Shown in pieces: positions 52,192 to 60,723 of a stretch of 64,000 bases of DNA (positions within the stretch are counted from its first letter, which is position 1; each line of letters begins with the position of its first letter). The DNA lies in the NCBI GenBank assembly GCA_963662965.1, contig OY759970.1, positions 4,092,001-4,156,000 of the forward strand. Direction: 5' to 3'. The notes below the pieces were generated by a model. It was given only the letters and a program-made list of their open reading frames with translations. It had not been told where the DNA came from and made no database searches. The position numbers were made by a program, and so were the translations under genes. This DNA comes from DTWD01 sp963662965. GTDB taxonomy: Bacteria > Acidobacteriota > Vicinamibacteria > Vicinamibacterales > UBA8438.

Positions 52192-52715
52192 TTAGTCCGA
52201 GGTGCGGAGTAACGGTTTCTTCGCATACTCGCTGGGGATGGACACGATCGGCTCGTCCAGCTGCGCCTCCGCCCGGCGACACCGACCACGCCGCCCGGCT
52301 TCACGAAGCGAGCGAGATAGTTCAGATACAGGTCATCCGTGCCGTAGTAGGGGAAGGAATCGATGCAGACGACGGCGTCAAAGAACGCCGTGGCGAACGG
52401 CAGTGAGCGGGCGTCCGCGTGGATCGGGAAGACGCCATCCTCGACGCTGGCATCCCGAACCCGCTGCAGGTTCTTCGAGGCACTGAACCACAAGTCGGTG
52501 GCCCAGACCTGCACGCCGAATTCGCGGCGGAGAAAGACCGACGACATCGCCAACCCGCACCCGAGGTCCAGCACCTGCGCGCCGGCCCGCAACGTGAGCG
52601 CCTCGGCGAGCCACAGCGCGTTGGCCCCACCGCTGGCGCCCGCGATGACCCATTCGGGATGGTAGGTCGACGAGCGCGGGAATCGCTCGGAGACCAATCG
52701 CTCGTCCGCGGTCAT
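52192..52715 (-). pseudogene. SAM-dependent methyltransferase, 3' end lost at repeat R4
   Basis: Start at 52715. STYHPEWVIAGASGGANALW, AQVLDLGCGLAMSSVFLRRE (motif I, SAM binding), VWATDLWFSASKNLQRV, FPIHADARSLPFATAFFDAV, DSFPYYGTDDLYLNYLARFV, KPGGVVGVAG cover the Rossmann core. After VAG the frame turns to RRRSWTSRSC; shifting it gives AEAQLDEPIVSIPSEYAKKP and LLRTSD then TAA at 52192, beside the end of repeat R4. The last 60-80 residues of a normal enzyme (about 260) are missing. Substrate unknown. Confidence 0.72.
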
Positions 52716-52878
52716 GTCATCTCCCTGGTCCCGTAAATACTAGTGGAGTGGCCACGCTGTTTTGGGATTTGGCAGGGTCCAAGTACTATGCTCCCACCGT
52801 CAACGGAACCCCCACAGGGTTCGCCGCATTTCTTCTAGGCAGTGAGTGGCGCTCGTTCCGGCACGGCGCCCGGGTTGC

Positions 52879-53964
52879 ATGAGCGATATCCGACGACGCT
52901 ACTTCCTCGCGCGCACCGTGGCTGGCGTGGCTCTGGCCGGCGCCTGTGCCGCCTGTCAGGGCACAGAGTCGGCGTCGGACGCGACCGGCGTGGCCGCCGA
53001 GTCGCTCGATCCCCGCACGCCGTTCGTCGGGACGTGGAGGCTCGCGCGGGTCGAACGCTACGACCAGAGAGGCGCTCCGCTTCCCGATTTCGTTCACGAA
53101 ACGATTGGACTTGGGGAGCCGCTCGGCTTCCTGATGTACGACGGGGAGCGGATGGGGATCGTCGTGCAACAGGAGGGACGCGCACCGAGCGCCGGTGATG
53201 CACGCACGCCGGAGGAAGCGTTTGCTGCGGTCGAGAGCTATATCGCGTTTTTCGGACCGTATGCGGTCAACGCCGCAGACGGATACCTGTCGCATCAGGT
53301 CACCGGGAGTCTCAATCCGCGCCGCACCGGCGGCGAGACGCGGCCGCGCTACGAGCTCTCGGCGAATCAGCTCGTCCTCACCCCAGGCCTGCAGTGTCCG
53401 GATTCCTTCGTCACGGACGGCGGGTGTGGGTATGGCACGACCGGCATCCAGTTACGCAACGTGTGGGAAAGGCTCGATTCGTCGACGGACGCCGTCTGGG
53501 ACGAGGCGACGCGGCGCCTCCTCGGGTTTTGGGAGATCGACCGGATCGAGCGACGCACCCTCAATGGAACGGGTGCCGGTGGCGATCTGCCGACCGCGCA
53601 GTACGCCGAGGGGTATCTCATCTACATGCCGTCCGGCTACATGGCGGTGCATCTCATGCGACCCGACCGCGGCCGCTACGAAGGGCCCCGACCGACGGCG
53701 GCCGAGGCCGAGGCGGCGATGCGGAGCTACGTGAGCTACGGCGGTCCGTTCAACGTGCACGCCGAGGAGGGCGTCGTCGTCCACCACCGGGCCGGCCATC
53801 TCAACCCGGACGAGGTCGGCGTCGAGGCGCGCCGCGCCTTCGAGTTTCGCGACGGCCAGCTCATCCTCGAGCCTCCGGTCGTGACGGTCGATGGACGAGA
53901 GATCCAGACATCGGTGTTTTGGAATCGTCTCAGCACGCTCGACCCGGACGGTCGGTCACCTTGA
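52879..53964 (+). CDS. Lipoprotein with two lipocalin-like domains
   Basis: 361 residues from ATG 52879 (a start 33 bp earlier is possible). Leader FLARTVAGVALAGACAAC (lipobox). Domain 1: FVGTWRLARVERYDQRGAPL, LGFLMYDGERMGIVVQQEGR, YIAFFGPYAVNAADGYLSHQ, VTGSLNPRRTGGETRPRYEL. Domain 2 repeats the same order: LLGFWEIDRIERRTLNGTGA, GYLIYMPSGYMAVHLMRPDR, YVSYGGPFNVHAEEGVVVHH, LNPDEVGVEARRAFEF. This is the lipocalin-like fold (W-x-L, YxxxGxM, Y.GxF.V) duplicated in tandem. It likely binds or isomerises a small hydrophobic ligand at the membrane. Confidence 0.8.
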   Translation: MSDIRRRYFLARTVAGVALAGACAACQGTESASDATGVAAESLDPRTPFVGTWRLARVERYDQRGAPLPDFVHETIGLGEPLGFLMYDGERMGIVVQQEGRAPSAGDARTPEEAFAAVESYIAFFGPYAVNAADGYLSHQVTGSLNPRRTGGETRPRYELSANQLVLTPGLQCPDSFVTDGGCGYGTTGIQLRNVWERLDSSTDAVWDEATRRLLGFWEIDRIERRTLNGTGAGGDLPTAQYAEGYLIYMPSGYMAVHLMRPDRGRYEGPRPTAAEAEAAMRSYVSYGGPFNVHAEEGVVVHHRAGHLNPDEVGVEARRAFEFRDGQLILEPPVVTVDGREIQTSVFWNRLSTLDPDGRSP

Positions 53965-53996
53965 TAACGCCCCGTCTCGAAGAGGAATCTTCGCGA

Positions 53997-55294
53997 ATGA
54001 CAGATCCCGACTTCACCCCTCCGGGTCCAGGCAGCTGGGAGCTCGACTCGGCGCACGTCACCCGACCGCTCGCGCCATACGCGCAGGCGGCTCTCAAGAC
54101 ACACTTGCCGCGTGGCTTCAAAGAAGGCACGCGCCGGTTCGGGATGACGATGAGCCACCTTGAGCCAGGGATGGTCAACGGCTTCCTGTATTTCCAGCCG
54201 GTGCCGGCGGGACGCGATGAGCCAGGGCCGCCGCAGTGGGACACGGCGGAGATGTAAGCCTTTTTCGAAGCCGGCAAGCGAGCGATCGAGAACCACCTCT
54301 CGCGCGAAGATCTGGACCGCTGGGACCGCGACGTAAAACCGGACTCGATCGAACGCAACGGCCGTCTGCAGGCGGTCGACCCGTCCGCCCTCGACGAGGA
54401 TGGATTGCGCCGCCACCTCGTCGACTGCCGCGACACCCTGGACGAGATGATTTATCGGCATCACATTTTCAGCGCGCTGTCGATCTTACCGGTCGGGCTG
54501 TTTCTGGCCGAGGCCGGCCCGTGGACGGGGCTGCCGCCGGGCGAGCTGCTGGCGACGCTCAAGGGCACGTCGCCGATCGTGACCGGCGTCGGTGCCGCCG
54601 AGCTGGCCGGGCTCGCCGATACGCTGCGACGTGCGGGACGGCGGCCGGAAGCGTTCGACGAGTTGTCGGGGCGTGCCGCCGCCGATGTGCTGTCCGGCGA
54701 CGCGCACGGTTGCCGCGCGCGTCCGCGAGGCCGTCCCCGAGTCCATCGACAGCGGTTCGACGCGTTGCTCGACGAGGCGTGCACCATCAATCGGCTGCGC
54801 GACGAGCGTGGGATTTACAACGGCCTGTGGGCGTTTGGCCTCAGCCGCCGCCTCCGCTCGAGGCGCTCCCCGAGGCGGCACGCCTCGCGGCCGATGGGCC
54901 TCGGTGCCGCGATCGGTAACGTGTTCGACGCGCGCGAGTCGGAGTCCGCGCCACTGAAGACGCCGACGCCGAACCGCGTATCCACGGCCTGCCGGTCAGC
55001 CCCTGGACCTATACCGGACCGGCCCGCGTCGTGCTCGGCTCGGCCGATTTCGCGCGCATCCAACCGGGGGACGTGCTGGTCACTCGCAATACGTCCGCCA
55101 GCTTCAACGTGGTGCTGCCGCTCTTGGGCGCGATCGTCGCCGACCGTGGCGGGCAGCTCTCGCACGCCGCCATCGTCGCGCGCGAGTACGGCATCCCGGG
55201 CGTGGTCAGCACGCGCACGGCGACGTCGGACGTTCCCGACGGCGCACGGATCACGGTCGACGGCACGAACGGGACGGTGGAGGTCTGGCCCTGA
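53997..55294 (+). pseudogene. PEP-utilising enzyme with phosphohistidine (swivel) domain, decayed
   Basis: Begins FTPPGPGSWELDSAHVTRPL, LEPGMVNGFLYFQPVP. TAA at 54255-54257 interrupts, with the same frame continuing AFFEAGKRAIENHLSREDLD, WTGLPPGELLATLKGTSPIV. Between about 54705 and 54960 reading switches among all three frames (VAARVREAVPESIDSGS; FDALLDEACTINRLRDERGI; later HGLPVSPWTYTGPARVVLG). The C-terminal swivel domain is clear: LVTRNTSASFNVVLPLLGAI, GGQLSHAAIVAREYGIPGVV, with the phospho-accepting His in LSHAA. Normally about 560-600 residues, so some material is lost. Its partner ATP-binding domain follows directly. Confidence 0.7.
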
Positions 55295-55976
55295 AGCCGA
55301 TCCGGGTCGAGGACGTGCGCGACCCGTCCCGCTTTGGGGCAAGTCCGTCAGCCTGGGACGCGGACTCCGTGCCGGGCTACCGGTGCCGCCCGGCTTCGCC
55401 CTGAGCGCCGACCTCGTGGAGACCGTCGCGGCGGGCCACGCGGAGGCAGGCACCAGTCTCGAGTCGATCTCCGGGCGAGTCGAGGGCGCGCTGGCCGTCC
55501 GCTCATCCGCGGTCGGCGAAGACTCGGCAGAGGCGAGTTTCGCCGGACAGCACGAGACGTTCCTCAACGTCGACTCGCACCCGGCGCTCGTCGATGCGGT
55601 GCGACGGATTCGCGAGTCGGCCAACTTTGAGTCGACCCGCGCATACCGCCGTCGGCTCGGCATCGACGGGCGGCCACGGATCGGGGTGACGGTGCAGGAG
55701 CTCATCGTGGCCGACTGCGCCCGGGTCTTGTTCACACGCGATCCGATGTCGGGCGCCGACGAGCTGGTCATCGAGGCGGCGTGGGGTCTCGGAGAAGCGG
55801 TCGTGCCAGACCGGCGTTCTGCTCTCCTCGCGCGGCTTCACGCGCTGGCGCTCGCCTGCGTCGACCACTACCAGGAAGGGCTCGACATCGAGTGGGCGGT
55901 GCGTGACCGCGAGCTGTATCTTCTGCAGTGCCGAGCGATTACGCGCCAGGCCGGGTCGGGTCGTGCCGGAGGCTGA
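55291..55976 (+). pseudogene. PEP/pyruvate-binding (PPDK_N, ATP-grasp) protein with frameshift and internal loss
   Basis: Opens KPIRVEDVRDPSRFG; one G missing from the GGGG run at 55336 shifts to GKSVSLGRGLRAGLPVPPGF. ATP-grasp features follow: VEGALAVRSSAVGEDSAEAS, FAGQHETFLNV, VTVQELIVADCARVLFTRDP, ADELVIEAAWGLGEAVV. Immediately after VVPD comes RRSALLARLHALALACVDHY and EGLDIEWAVRDRELYLLQCR, the usual end of the domain; relatives have about 70-90 more residues between these. So an in-frame internal deletion is added to the frameshift. With the preceding gene it forms a split phosphoenolpyruvate-synthase-like pair. Confidence 0.7.
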
Positions 55977-56778
55977 TCAGGCGGACACGGGACCTCCCCG
56001 GCGGCTGTTGGCCGGCATGACCCTCGCGGCGATGTTGGCGCCGCTCGGCTCGACGATGATCGCGGTGCGCTCGTCCGTTCCTCTCCCCGCCGGTATCGTC
56101 GGCGTGCTCCTGCTGATCGGCTTTGGTCTGTGGGAGCGGCGCGTGGCGGAGCCGGTCATCGACTTCGCGCTCTTTCGCAACCGCGTCTTCGTTGCCGGTT
56201 GCTCGATCGTCGCGCTACACAACCTCTCGATGTACGCCTTGCTCTTCCAGGTTCCCATCTTTTTCGACCGCGTGCCGGGCGTGGGGGCCGCGGCCGTCGG
56301 CGTAAGCCTGGCCGGCCTGATGTTGGCGATGGTCGTCCTCTCTCCCATCGGCGGCCGGCTGTCGGATGTGGTGGGGAGCCGAATCACGGCCGGCGTCGGT
56401 TCCGGGCTCACGCTCCTGGGATTCCTGATGGTCAGCGATTTTGGCGCCCTTCGCACCCCCGGCGACGCGGTCGTCGCCCTCGTCGTCATGGGTGCCGGGA
56501 TCGGCCTGTCGACGGCCCCGACCCAGTCCTCCACGATGGGTGCCGCCGGCCGCACGCGGTCCGGCATGGCCGCCGGCGTGATGTCGACGGTTCGCTATCT
56601 CGGTGGGGTGATTGGCATTTCGGCGTTGGGGTACTTCCTGGACGGTGCCGCGGTGATGTCCATCGATGCGCACGCATCCGGTCGTCCACTGTTCGTCGGT
56701 GCGCTCGTGCTTTCGGTCATGGTCACCCTCCTGCTACCGGGCCGGCGTCCATCCTATAATCGTCTCGACGTAGGCTAG
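55963..56778 (+). pseudogene. MFS exporter (DHA2/EmrB-like) lacking its middle
   Basis: Starts at GTG 55963 overlapping the previous stop. The first helix (RRLLAGMTLAAMLAPLGSTM) is followed at once by RSSVPLPAGIVGVLLLIGFG and LWERRVAEPVIDFALFRNRV, which in 14-helix exporters lies after helix 8. The remaining helices (LHNLSMYALLFQVPIFF, GLMLAMVVLSPIGGRLSDV, GAGIGLSTAPTQSSTMG, GVMSTVRYLGGVIGISALGY) are intact. About 200 residues are missing in frame, leaving a 271-residue open frame that can hardly transport. A third consecutive damaged gene. Confidence 0.68.
56755..56760 (+). promoter_or_regulatory. TATAAT -10 element before the NIPSNAP gene
   Basis: GTCCATCCTATAATCGTCTC, 49 bp upstream of the ATG at 56810, within the 3' end of the MFS remnant. 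Shares TATAATCG with the elements at 34856 and 49389. Confidence 0.5.
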
Positions 56779-56809
56779 AACCGGCAACCATTCCAAGAAA
56801 GGGATAGGC

Positions 56810-57283
56810 ATGAGAAAAGCCATTTTCGCCGTCATCATCACCTTCGGACTTACCGGCTTGGCGAGCGCGCAGGACGCGCCGGCGCCCTGCGGCCCACGCG
56901 GCCAGCTGCCGTCGAATCTGTCGAACAACGCGGCGTCCGACTCGCGCTGCTTCGAGCTTCGGATGTACACGGTCGATCCGGACCGCGTCGGCCAGGGCGA
57001 CTTCGAAGGCGGTATCGACGAGCTACATCAGCGCTTCCGTGAGAAAGAGGTCGAGATCTTCCAGAATGCCGGCGCCGAGATCATCGCGGTCTGGCAAAAC
57101 CTCGACGATCCCAATACCTTGGTCTGGATGCTGGCTTATCGAGACCGCGCCCATCGCGAAGAAGTCTGGGCGGCATTCCGTGAGGACCCGGAATGGGACG
57201 CGCTCCTGGCGAAGTACAACGTGCCGATCAAGCGGCCCAATGTCTTCATGCTGAGTGCGACCGACTACTCGGCGCTCAAGTAG
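56810..57283 (+). CDS. Secreted NIPSNAP-domain protein
   Basis: 157 residues, AAAGGGATAGG upstream; signal peptide FAVIITFGLTGLASAQ. CFELRMYTVDPDRVGQGDFE, GIDELHQRFREKEVEIFQNA, IIAVWQNLDDPNTLVWMLAY, DRAHREEVWAAFREDPEWDA, LLAKYNVPIKRPNVFMLSAT is a textbook NIPSNAP ferredoxin-like domain (YxLRxY, F..H.....F, W.Y.s...R...w..f..dpeW). Function of the family is unsettled. Intact and with its own promoter, in contrast to the three decayed genes before it. Confidence 0.86.
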   Translation: MRKAIFAVIITFGLTGLASAQDAPAPCGPRGQLPSNLSNNAASDSRCFELRMYTVDPDRVGQGDFEGGIDELHQRFREKEVEIFQNAGAEIIAVWQNLDDPNTLVWMLAYRDRAHREEVWAAFREDPEWDALLAKYNVPIKRPNVFMLSATDYSALK

Positions 57284-57327
57284 CCGGGGGGCAGTGGTCG
57301 GCTCGACGAGCATCGATGTGAATCGAC

Positions 57328-57352
57328 GAGCCCGTTGAGCCGACACGGGCTC
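57328..57352. terminator. GAGCCCGT/ACGGGCTC hairpin between convergent genes
   Basis: An 8-bp perfect stem with a 9-base loop lies between the NIPSNAP stop and the dienelactone hydrolase stop; an overlapping TCGGCTC/GAGCCGA pairing starts at 57298. No T-run follows on either strand, so it would be a weak or factor-dependent bidirectional terminator. Confidence 0.35.
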
Positions 57353-58228
57353 CTAGGCCAGCGCGGATTCGAACAGGACCAGTAATCGGCTCCACGCCCG
57401 CTCGGCCTGAGCTTCGTTGTAAACGGCGGAATCCGGCGGGCACCAGCCATGCAGGGTCCCCTCATAGACCTCGATTTCTGCCGATAGGCCGGCCGCGGCA
57501 TACGCGTCTCGCAGCGTGTTCTTTGCCTCGGGGTCACTCTCGTCGTCGTTGGCGGCCACACAGTGCAACATCTGCGCGGTGGTGTCGGGGATCAGCAGGT
57601 GAGGGCTATCGTCGGCATCGGTGGCCAGTCCACCGCCGTGGAACGTGGCCCCCGCGCCCAATCGGTCGGGGACCGCAGCCACGGTACGCATCACCATCGG
57701 GCCGCCCATGCAGTAACCGGTGGTGCCAATCTTGCGGCCGGTGTCCACGGCGATCTGCTGATCCAGAAAACCGACAAAGGCCCGGGCATCGGTAAAGTGG
57801 GTGTCAGCATTGAGATTGCGCGCCATCGGCAGGACGTGGTTGCGGACTTCAGGCTGACCGAAGGTGGCGCCTTCCTCGACCACGGGTGACCGTGCGTCGC
57901 GATAAAATGGGTTGACCACCAGCACTGAATAGCCCGATTCGGCCAGGCGTTTACCCATCGCCCTGAAGGCCGGCCGCAGGCCGAGGATATCGGGCCAGAC
58001 GAGAACAGCCGGATGTTGCCCGCTGGATGGGTGGACGAGATAGCAATCCGCCACGCCGTCAGGCGTGGTCACTTCCACATCCGTCTCTGTCACATCCTGG
58101 GCGTTCGCCGTCTGGGGCAACATCATCGCCAGGCCCGCCGCCGCCGACAGTTTCCCAAACTGGCGTCGGGTCACGCCTGAACGGATCAGAAAGTCGTCTA
58201 CACCCTTTTGTGTATATTCGTCGCACAT
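57353..58228 (-). CDS. Tat-exported dienelactone hydrolase-family protein
   Basis: 291 residues; AAGGAGAAGG before ATG. Leader with twin Arg, VTRRQFGKLSAAAGLAMMLP. Alpha/beta-hydrolase with Cys nucleophile: AVLVWPDILGLRPAFRAMGK (Glu/Asp region), IGTTGYCMGGPMVMRTVAAV (GYCMGG), HCVAANDDESDP (Asp), YEGTLHGWCPPD (His). These match the Cys-Asp-His triad of dienelactone hydrolases, which open lactones formed in aromatic catabolism. Third gene of a minus-strand run starting at 60465. Confidence 0.86.
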   Translation of the reverse strand: MCDEYTQKGVDDFLIRSGVTRRQFGKLSAAAGLAMMLPQTANAQDVTETDVEVTTPDGVADCYLVHPSSGQHPAVLVWPDILGLRPAFRAMGKRLAESGYSVLVVNPFYRDARSPVVEEGATFGQPEVRNHVLPMARNLNADTHFTDARAFVGFLDQQIAVDTGRKIGTTGYCMGGPMVMRTVAAVPDRLGAGATFHGGGLATDADDSPHLLIPDTTAQMLHCVAANDDESDPEAKNTLRDAYAAAGLSAEIEVYEGTLHGWCPPDSAVYNEAQAERAWSRLLVLFESALA

Positions 58229-58250
58229 AGCCTTCTCCTTGGAAACGGTT

Positions 58251-59156
58251 CTAGGGTGTGACCATCACGTGCACGATGGCCGACGTCCAGCAGCATTGGA
58301 ACCCGCCACCACCGACGCCGGTTTCGTCGAGCGCCTCGGCCCGCAACCAGTACTCGCCCGGGGCGCCGAACGTAACGGTCGTCGTCGGGTTTTGGTCCGC
58401 CGAGTCCTCGAACTCGTGTACCGGCTCGGCGAACTCCACCTCGGCCGGACCGCGGTGCCGGTGCCAGCGGACCGTCATCGGCAACGCCCGGCCGAATGGG
58501 TTGGGGATCGCCTCCACCTGCTCGGCCGGTTTCACGTCCGACGTCCAGACACTCAGCTCGACCGGCGTGCTGACCGTGGCGGTCAGCGTGCGGGCGATGC
58601 CGATGGGCGGCCCCGTGAACGGCTCACCGCCTGGTGCGAAGCGGATCGTCGGCGGCTCGTTGTCGTTCGCGGCGTCCTTGAGCGGCTCGATGAAGTAGGG
58701 CGCGCGCAGGTGCACCGGTATCGACGCAGGTTGGTCGTTGGCGGTCAGCTCCCAGGTGAGATCCTCATCGAAGTCGCCCGGCACTTGGATCGTCAACACC
58801 TCCCAGGCCCGCCCCGGAGGGAAGTGTGTCGGTTGACCGCGATCCTCGGGGCCGGGGGAAAACCGGTTGAGCACGCCCACCGGGAGCTCGACCGTCTGTG
58901 TCTGATTTGGATTGAAGAAGCCGACGAGAATCGTGGCGGTCCCGTCGGCGTTCCGGTACCAGCCCTCAAACATCGGCACGACCGGTGCGCCGAACGCCCG
59001 CACCGTGCTTGGGACCTGCGCCGACGCCGTGGCGGCGCCCAGCATGACCCAGACGACGCCGACGCCGATCGCGGCCGCGGCTGCCACGACGCTGCGATGC
59101 CCCCGCGTCCGGGGTCTACTGATCGCCGCCCCCGGTCGTCTCGACGCGGACTTCAC
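58251..59156 (-). CDS. Secreted beta-rich protein of unknown function
   Basis: 301 residues. A long leader (SVVAAAAAIGVGVVWVMLGA) precedes VPMFEGWYRNADGTATILVG, FFNPNQTQTVELPVGVLNRF, GRAWEVLTIQVPGDFDEDLT, SVWTSDVKPAEQVEAIPNPF, MTVRWHRHRGPAEVEFAEPV, FGAPGEYWLRAEALDETGVG. The last part resembles a PKD-like beta-sandwich. It overlaps the upstream copper/cytochrome gene by 41 bp, so it is probably translated with it and might be an accessory subunit. No known family recognised. Confidence 0.75.
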   Translation of the reverse strand: MKSASRRPGAAISRPRTRGHRSVVAAAAAIGVGVVWVMLGAATASAQVPSTVRAFGAPVVPMFEGWYRNADGTATILVGFFNPNQTQTVELPVGVLNRFSPGPEDRGQPTHFPPGRAWEVLTIQVPGDFDEDLTWELTANDQPASIPVHLRAPYFIEPLKDAANDNEPPTIRFAPGGEPFTGPPIGIARTLTATVSTPVELSVWTSDVKPAEQVEAIPNPFGRALPMTVRWHRHRGPAEVEFAEPVHEFEDSADQNPTTTVTFGAPGEYWLRAEALDETGVGGGGFQCCWTSAIVHVMVTP

Positions 59157-60465
59157 GTTCGGCCACCGCCGCGGCGAAGTCGTTGTCGTCCAGGTACGTG
59201 ACGTTGACCCACGCGTGCCCCATCTCGTCCACCGTGCGGTCGCCCCAGCCGACCCACTGGTTGGGGTCGGGATTGGAACGGTTGGCCGCGGTGTTGTCCC
59301 ACCAGGTCTTGATGCCGATCACCGTGCCCTTGGGCAGCAACGGCGCGGCGTCGTCCGCGTAGACGTAGTTGTTGTGCCAGTTGAAATTGAAGTCGCTCAC
59401 GCGGCTCAACACCCGAGTGGTGCCGTCGGGCAGGATCGCGGTCATCTGCATCCCCTTGCCACGGAGATGCATGTGCGCCTGGAAGTTCTCCACCCGGCCG
59501 TTCTGCTTGAGCACGTGGAACTGCTCGCTGGTCGTGATGCTGTTCGGCGGAATGAGCAGGTTGGGCGGCCCGCCCTCGATGCCCATCCAGGCGGCCAGTA
59601 CCTGGCGATGCTGCGGCTCCTCGCCCTTCGGGTAGAAGTAGAGCCCCAGCTCGACCGAGTCGGTGACCTCCTCCCCCGCCGACGAGTAGTGGATGTCCCA
59701 GACGATGTTCGACCCGGCCTTGATCAGCTTGCCGCTGTTCTCGCGCATGATCTCGCCTTGCTTGCCGACCGCCCACTCCATGAGCAGTCCGGCGCCCAGG
59801 CCCGACGCGAGGGCCAGCGACTCCGGGTCGTCCTCTTCCTGCTGGAGATGCGCGAGCGCGTGATGCGTGATGCTGCGGCCCGCCACGGTCGACGGGCGGA
59901 TCTCGATGGCGCGGATCCAGCGATCCTCGGTCAGCCCGGTCGGCACGACCGGCTTCCACCAGTGGTCCTGCGACAGGGCCGGTAGGGTGTGCGGCGTCGA
60001 GCGAACCACCAGGTCCGGCGGTCCCCCGAACAGGTCAGCGAAGTTCCAGACGTCGTCGTCGGCAAAGACCGCCGGTGGCGGCAGGTCGGCCGGATTGCCC
60101 CGCGGCGCTCCGCCATCCGCCCACCGGACGATCGTGTCGATCTCGGCGGTTGTCAGCGAGCGGTCGTTCTGAAAGTCCTGGATCCCGACCGACGGGTCGA
60201 TGTGCCACGGTGGCATCTGGCGGGTCTCGACCCGGTTCTTGATCGACCGCGCCCACGGCCGTGATTCGGCGTGGGTCTGGAGGGACATCGGCGCGATGTA
60301 GCCCGGCCGGTGGCAGGCCTCGCACTTCTCGCGGAAGATCGGCGCCACGTCCTTCGTGAAGGTCGGCGTCTCGTCAGCCTGCGCCTGCGCCGGTCCCGGA
60401 AACGCCAGCATCACGCCGAGCGCGCCCAGCGCCCAACCGCCGCGAATACACCGTGTCCGTACCAT
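59116..60465 (-). CDS. Cytochrome c / copper type II (PHM-like) monooxygenase-like protein
   Basis: 449 residues; signal peptide ending PAQAQAD. N-terminal cytochrome-type domain TFTKDVAPIFREKCEACHRP (heme CEACH), PWHIDPSVGIQDFQNDRSLT. The second half resembles copper type II ascorbate-dependent monooxygenases: SITHHALAHLQQ, VENFQAHMHLRGKGMQMTAI (HxH copper site), SDFNFNWHNNYVYADDAAPL, WVGWGDRTVDEMGHAWVNVT. Such fusions occur in acidobacterial and planctomycete secretomes; substrate unknown. First gene of the minus run, with a TATAAT 54 bp upstream. Confidence 0.83.
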   Translation of the reverse strand: MVRTRCIRGGWALGALGVMLAFPGPAQAQADETPTFTKDVAPIFREKCEACHRPGYIAPMSLQTHAESRPWARSIKNRVETRQMPPWHIDPSVGIQDFQNDRSLTTAEIDTIVRWADGGAPRGNPADLPPPAVFADDDVWNFADLFGGPPDLVVRSTPHTLPALSQDHWWKPVVPTGLTEDRWIRAIEIRPSTVAGRSITHHALAHLQQEEDDPESLALASGLGAGLLMEWAVGKQGEIMRENSGKLIKAGSNIVWDIHYSSAGEEVTDSVELGLYFYPKGEEPQHRQVLAAWMGIEGGPPNLLIPPNSITTSEQFHVLKQNGRVENFQAHMHLRGKGMQMTAILPDGTTRVLSRVSDFNFNWHNNYVYADDAAPLLPKGTVIGIKTWWDNTAANRSNPDPNQWVGWGDRTVDEMGHAWVNVTYLDDNDFAAAVAEREVRVETTGGGDQ

Positions 60466-60518
60466 GAGGCCTTCCTTCCACCGGTATCTGCGGTGACGTG
60501 ACGTGTCGGTTCGCTTGC

Positions 60519-60524
60519 ATTATA
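60519..60524 (-). promoter_or_regulatory. TATAAT -10 element for the cytochrome/copper operon
   Basis: On the minus strand CCTTTATAATGCAAGCG, 53 bp before the start codon at 60465. No convincing -35. Confidence 0.45.
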
Positions 60525-60539
60525 AAGGACTTCATCCGT

Positions 60540-60710
60540 ATGCCTCTGACATCCGTCCTGGCCGTCCACCTGCTGCTCGCCCTCCTGGTCGCGCCGTCGA
60601 CCACCGCGGTTGTTGGCGTGCGGACGACCGTCGTCGACGAGGTGCGGCGCCGGGCGGAAGCGGGCGAGGCCGAGGCGCTGCGGTGGTTCCGGCTGGTGCG
60701 GGACCGCTAG
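60540..60710 (+). CDS. Small signal-peptide protein, probably a truncated remnant
   Basis: 56 codons from ATG 60540 with AAAGGA 9 bp upstream. PLTSVLAVHLLLALLVAPST is a signal peptide; then TTVVDEVRRRAEAGEAEALR, WFRLVRDR resembles one Sel1/TPR-like helix pair. It ends 13 bp before repeat R5, so it may be the stub of a longer repeat protein. Confidence 0.4.
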   Translation: MPLTSVLAVHLLLALLVAPSTTAVVGVRTTVVDEVRRRAEAGEAEALRWFRLVRDR

Positions 60711-60723
60711 ACAGCCCAGTAGG

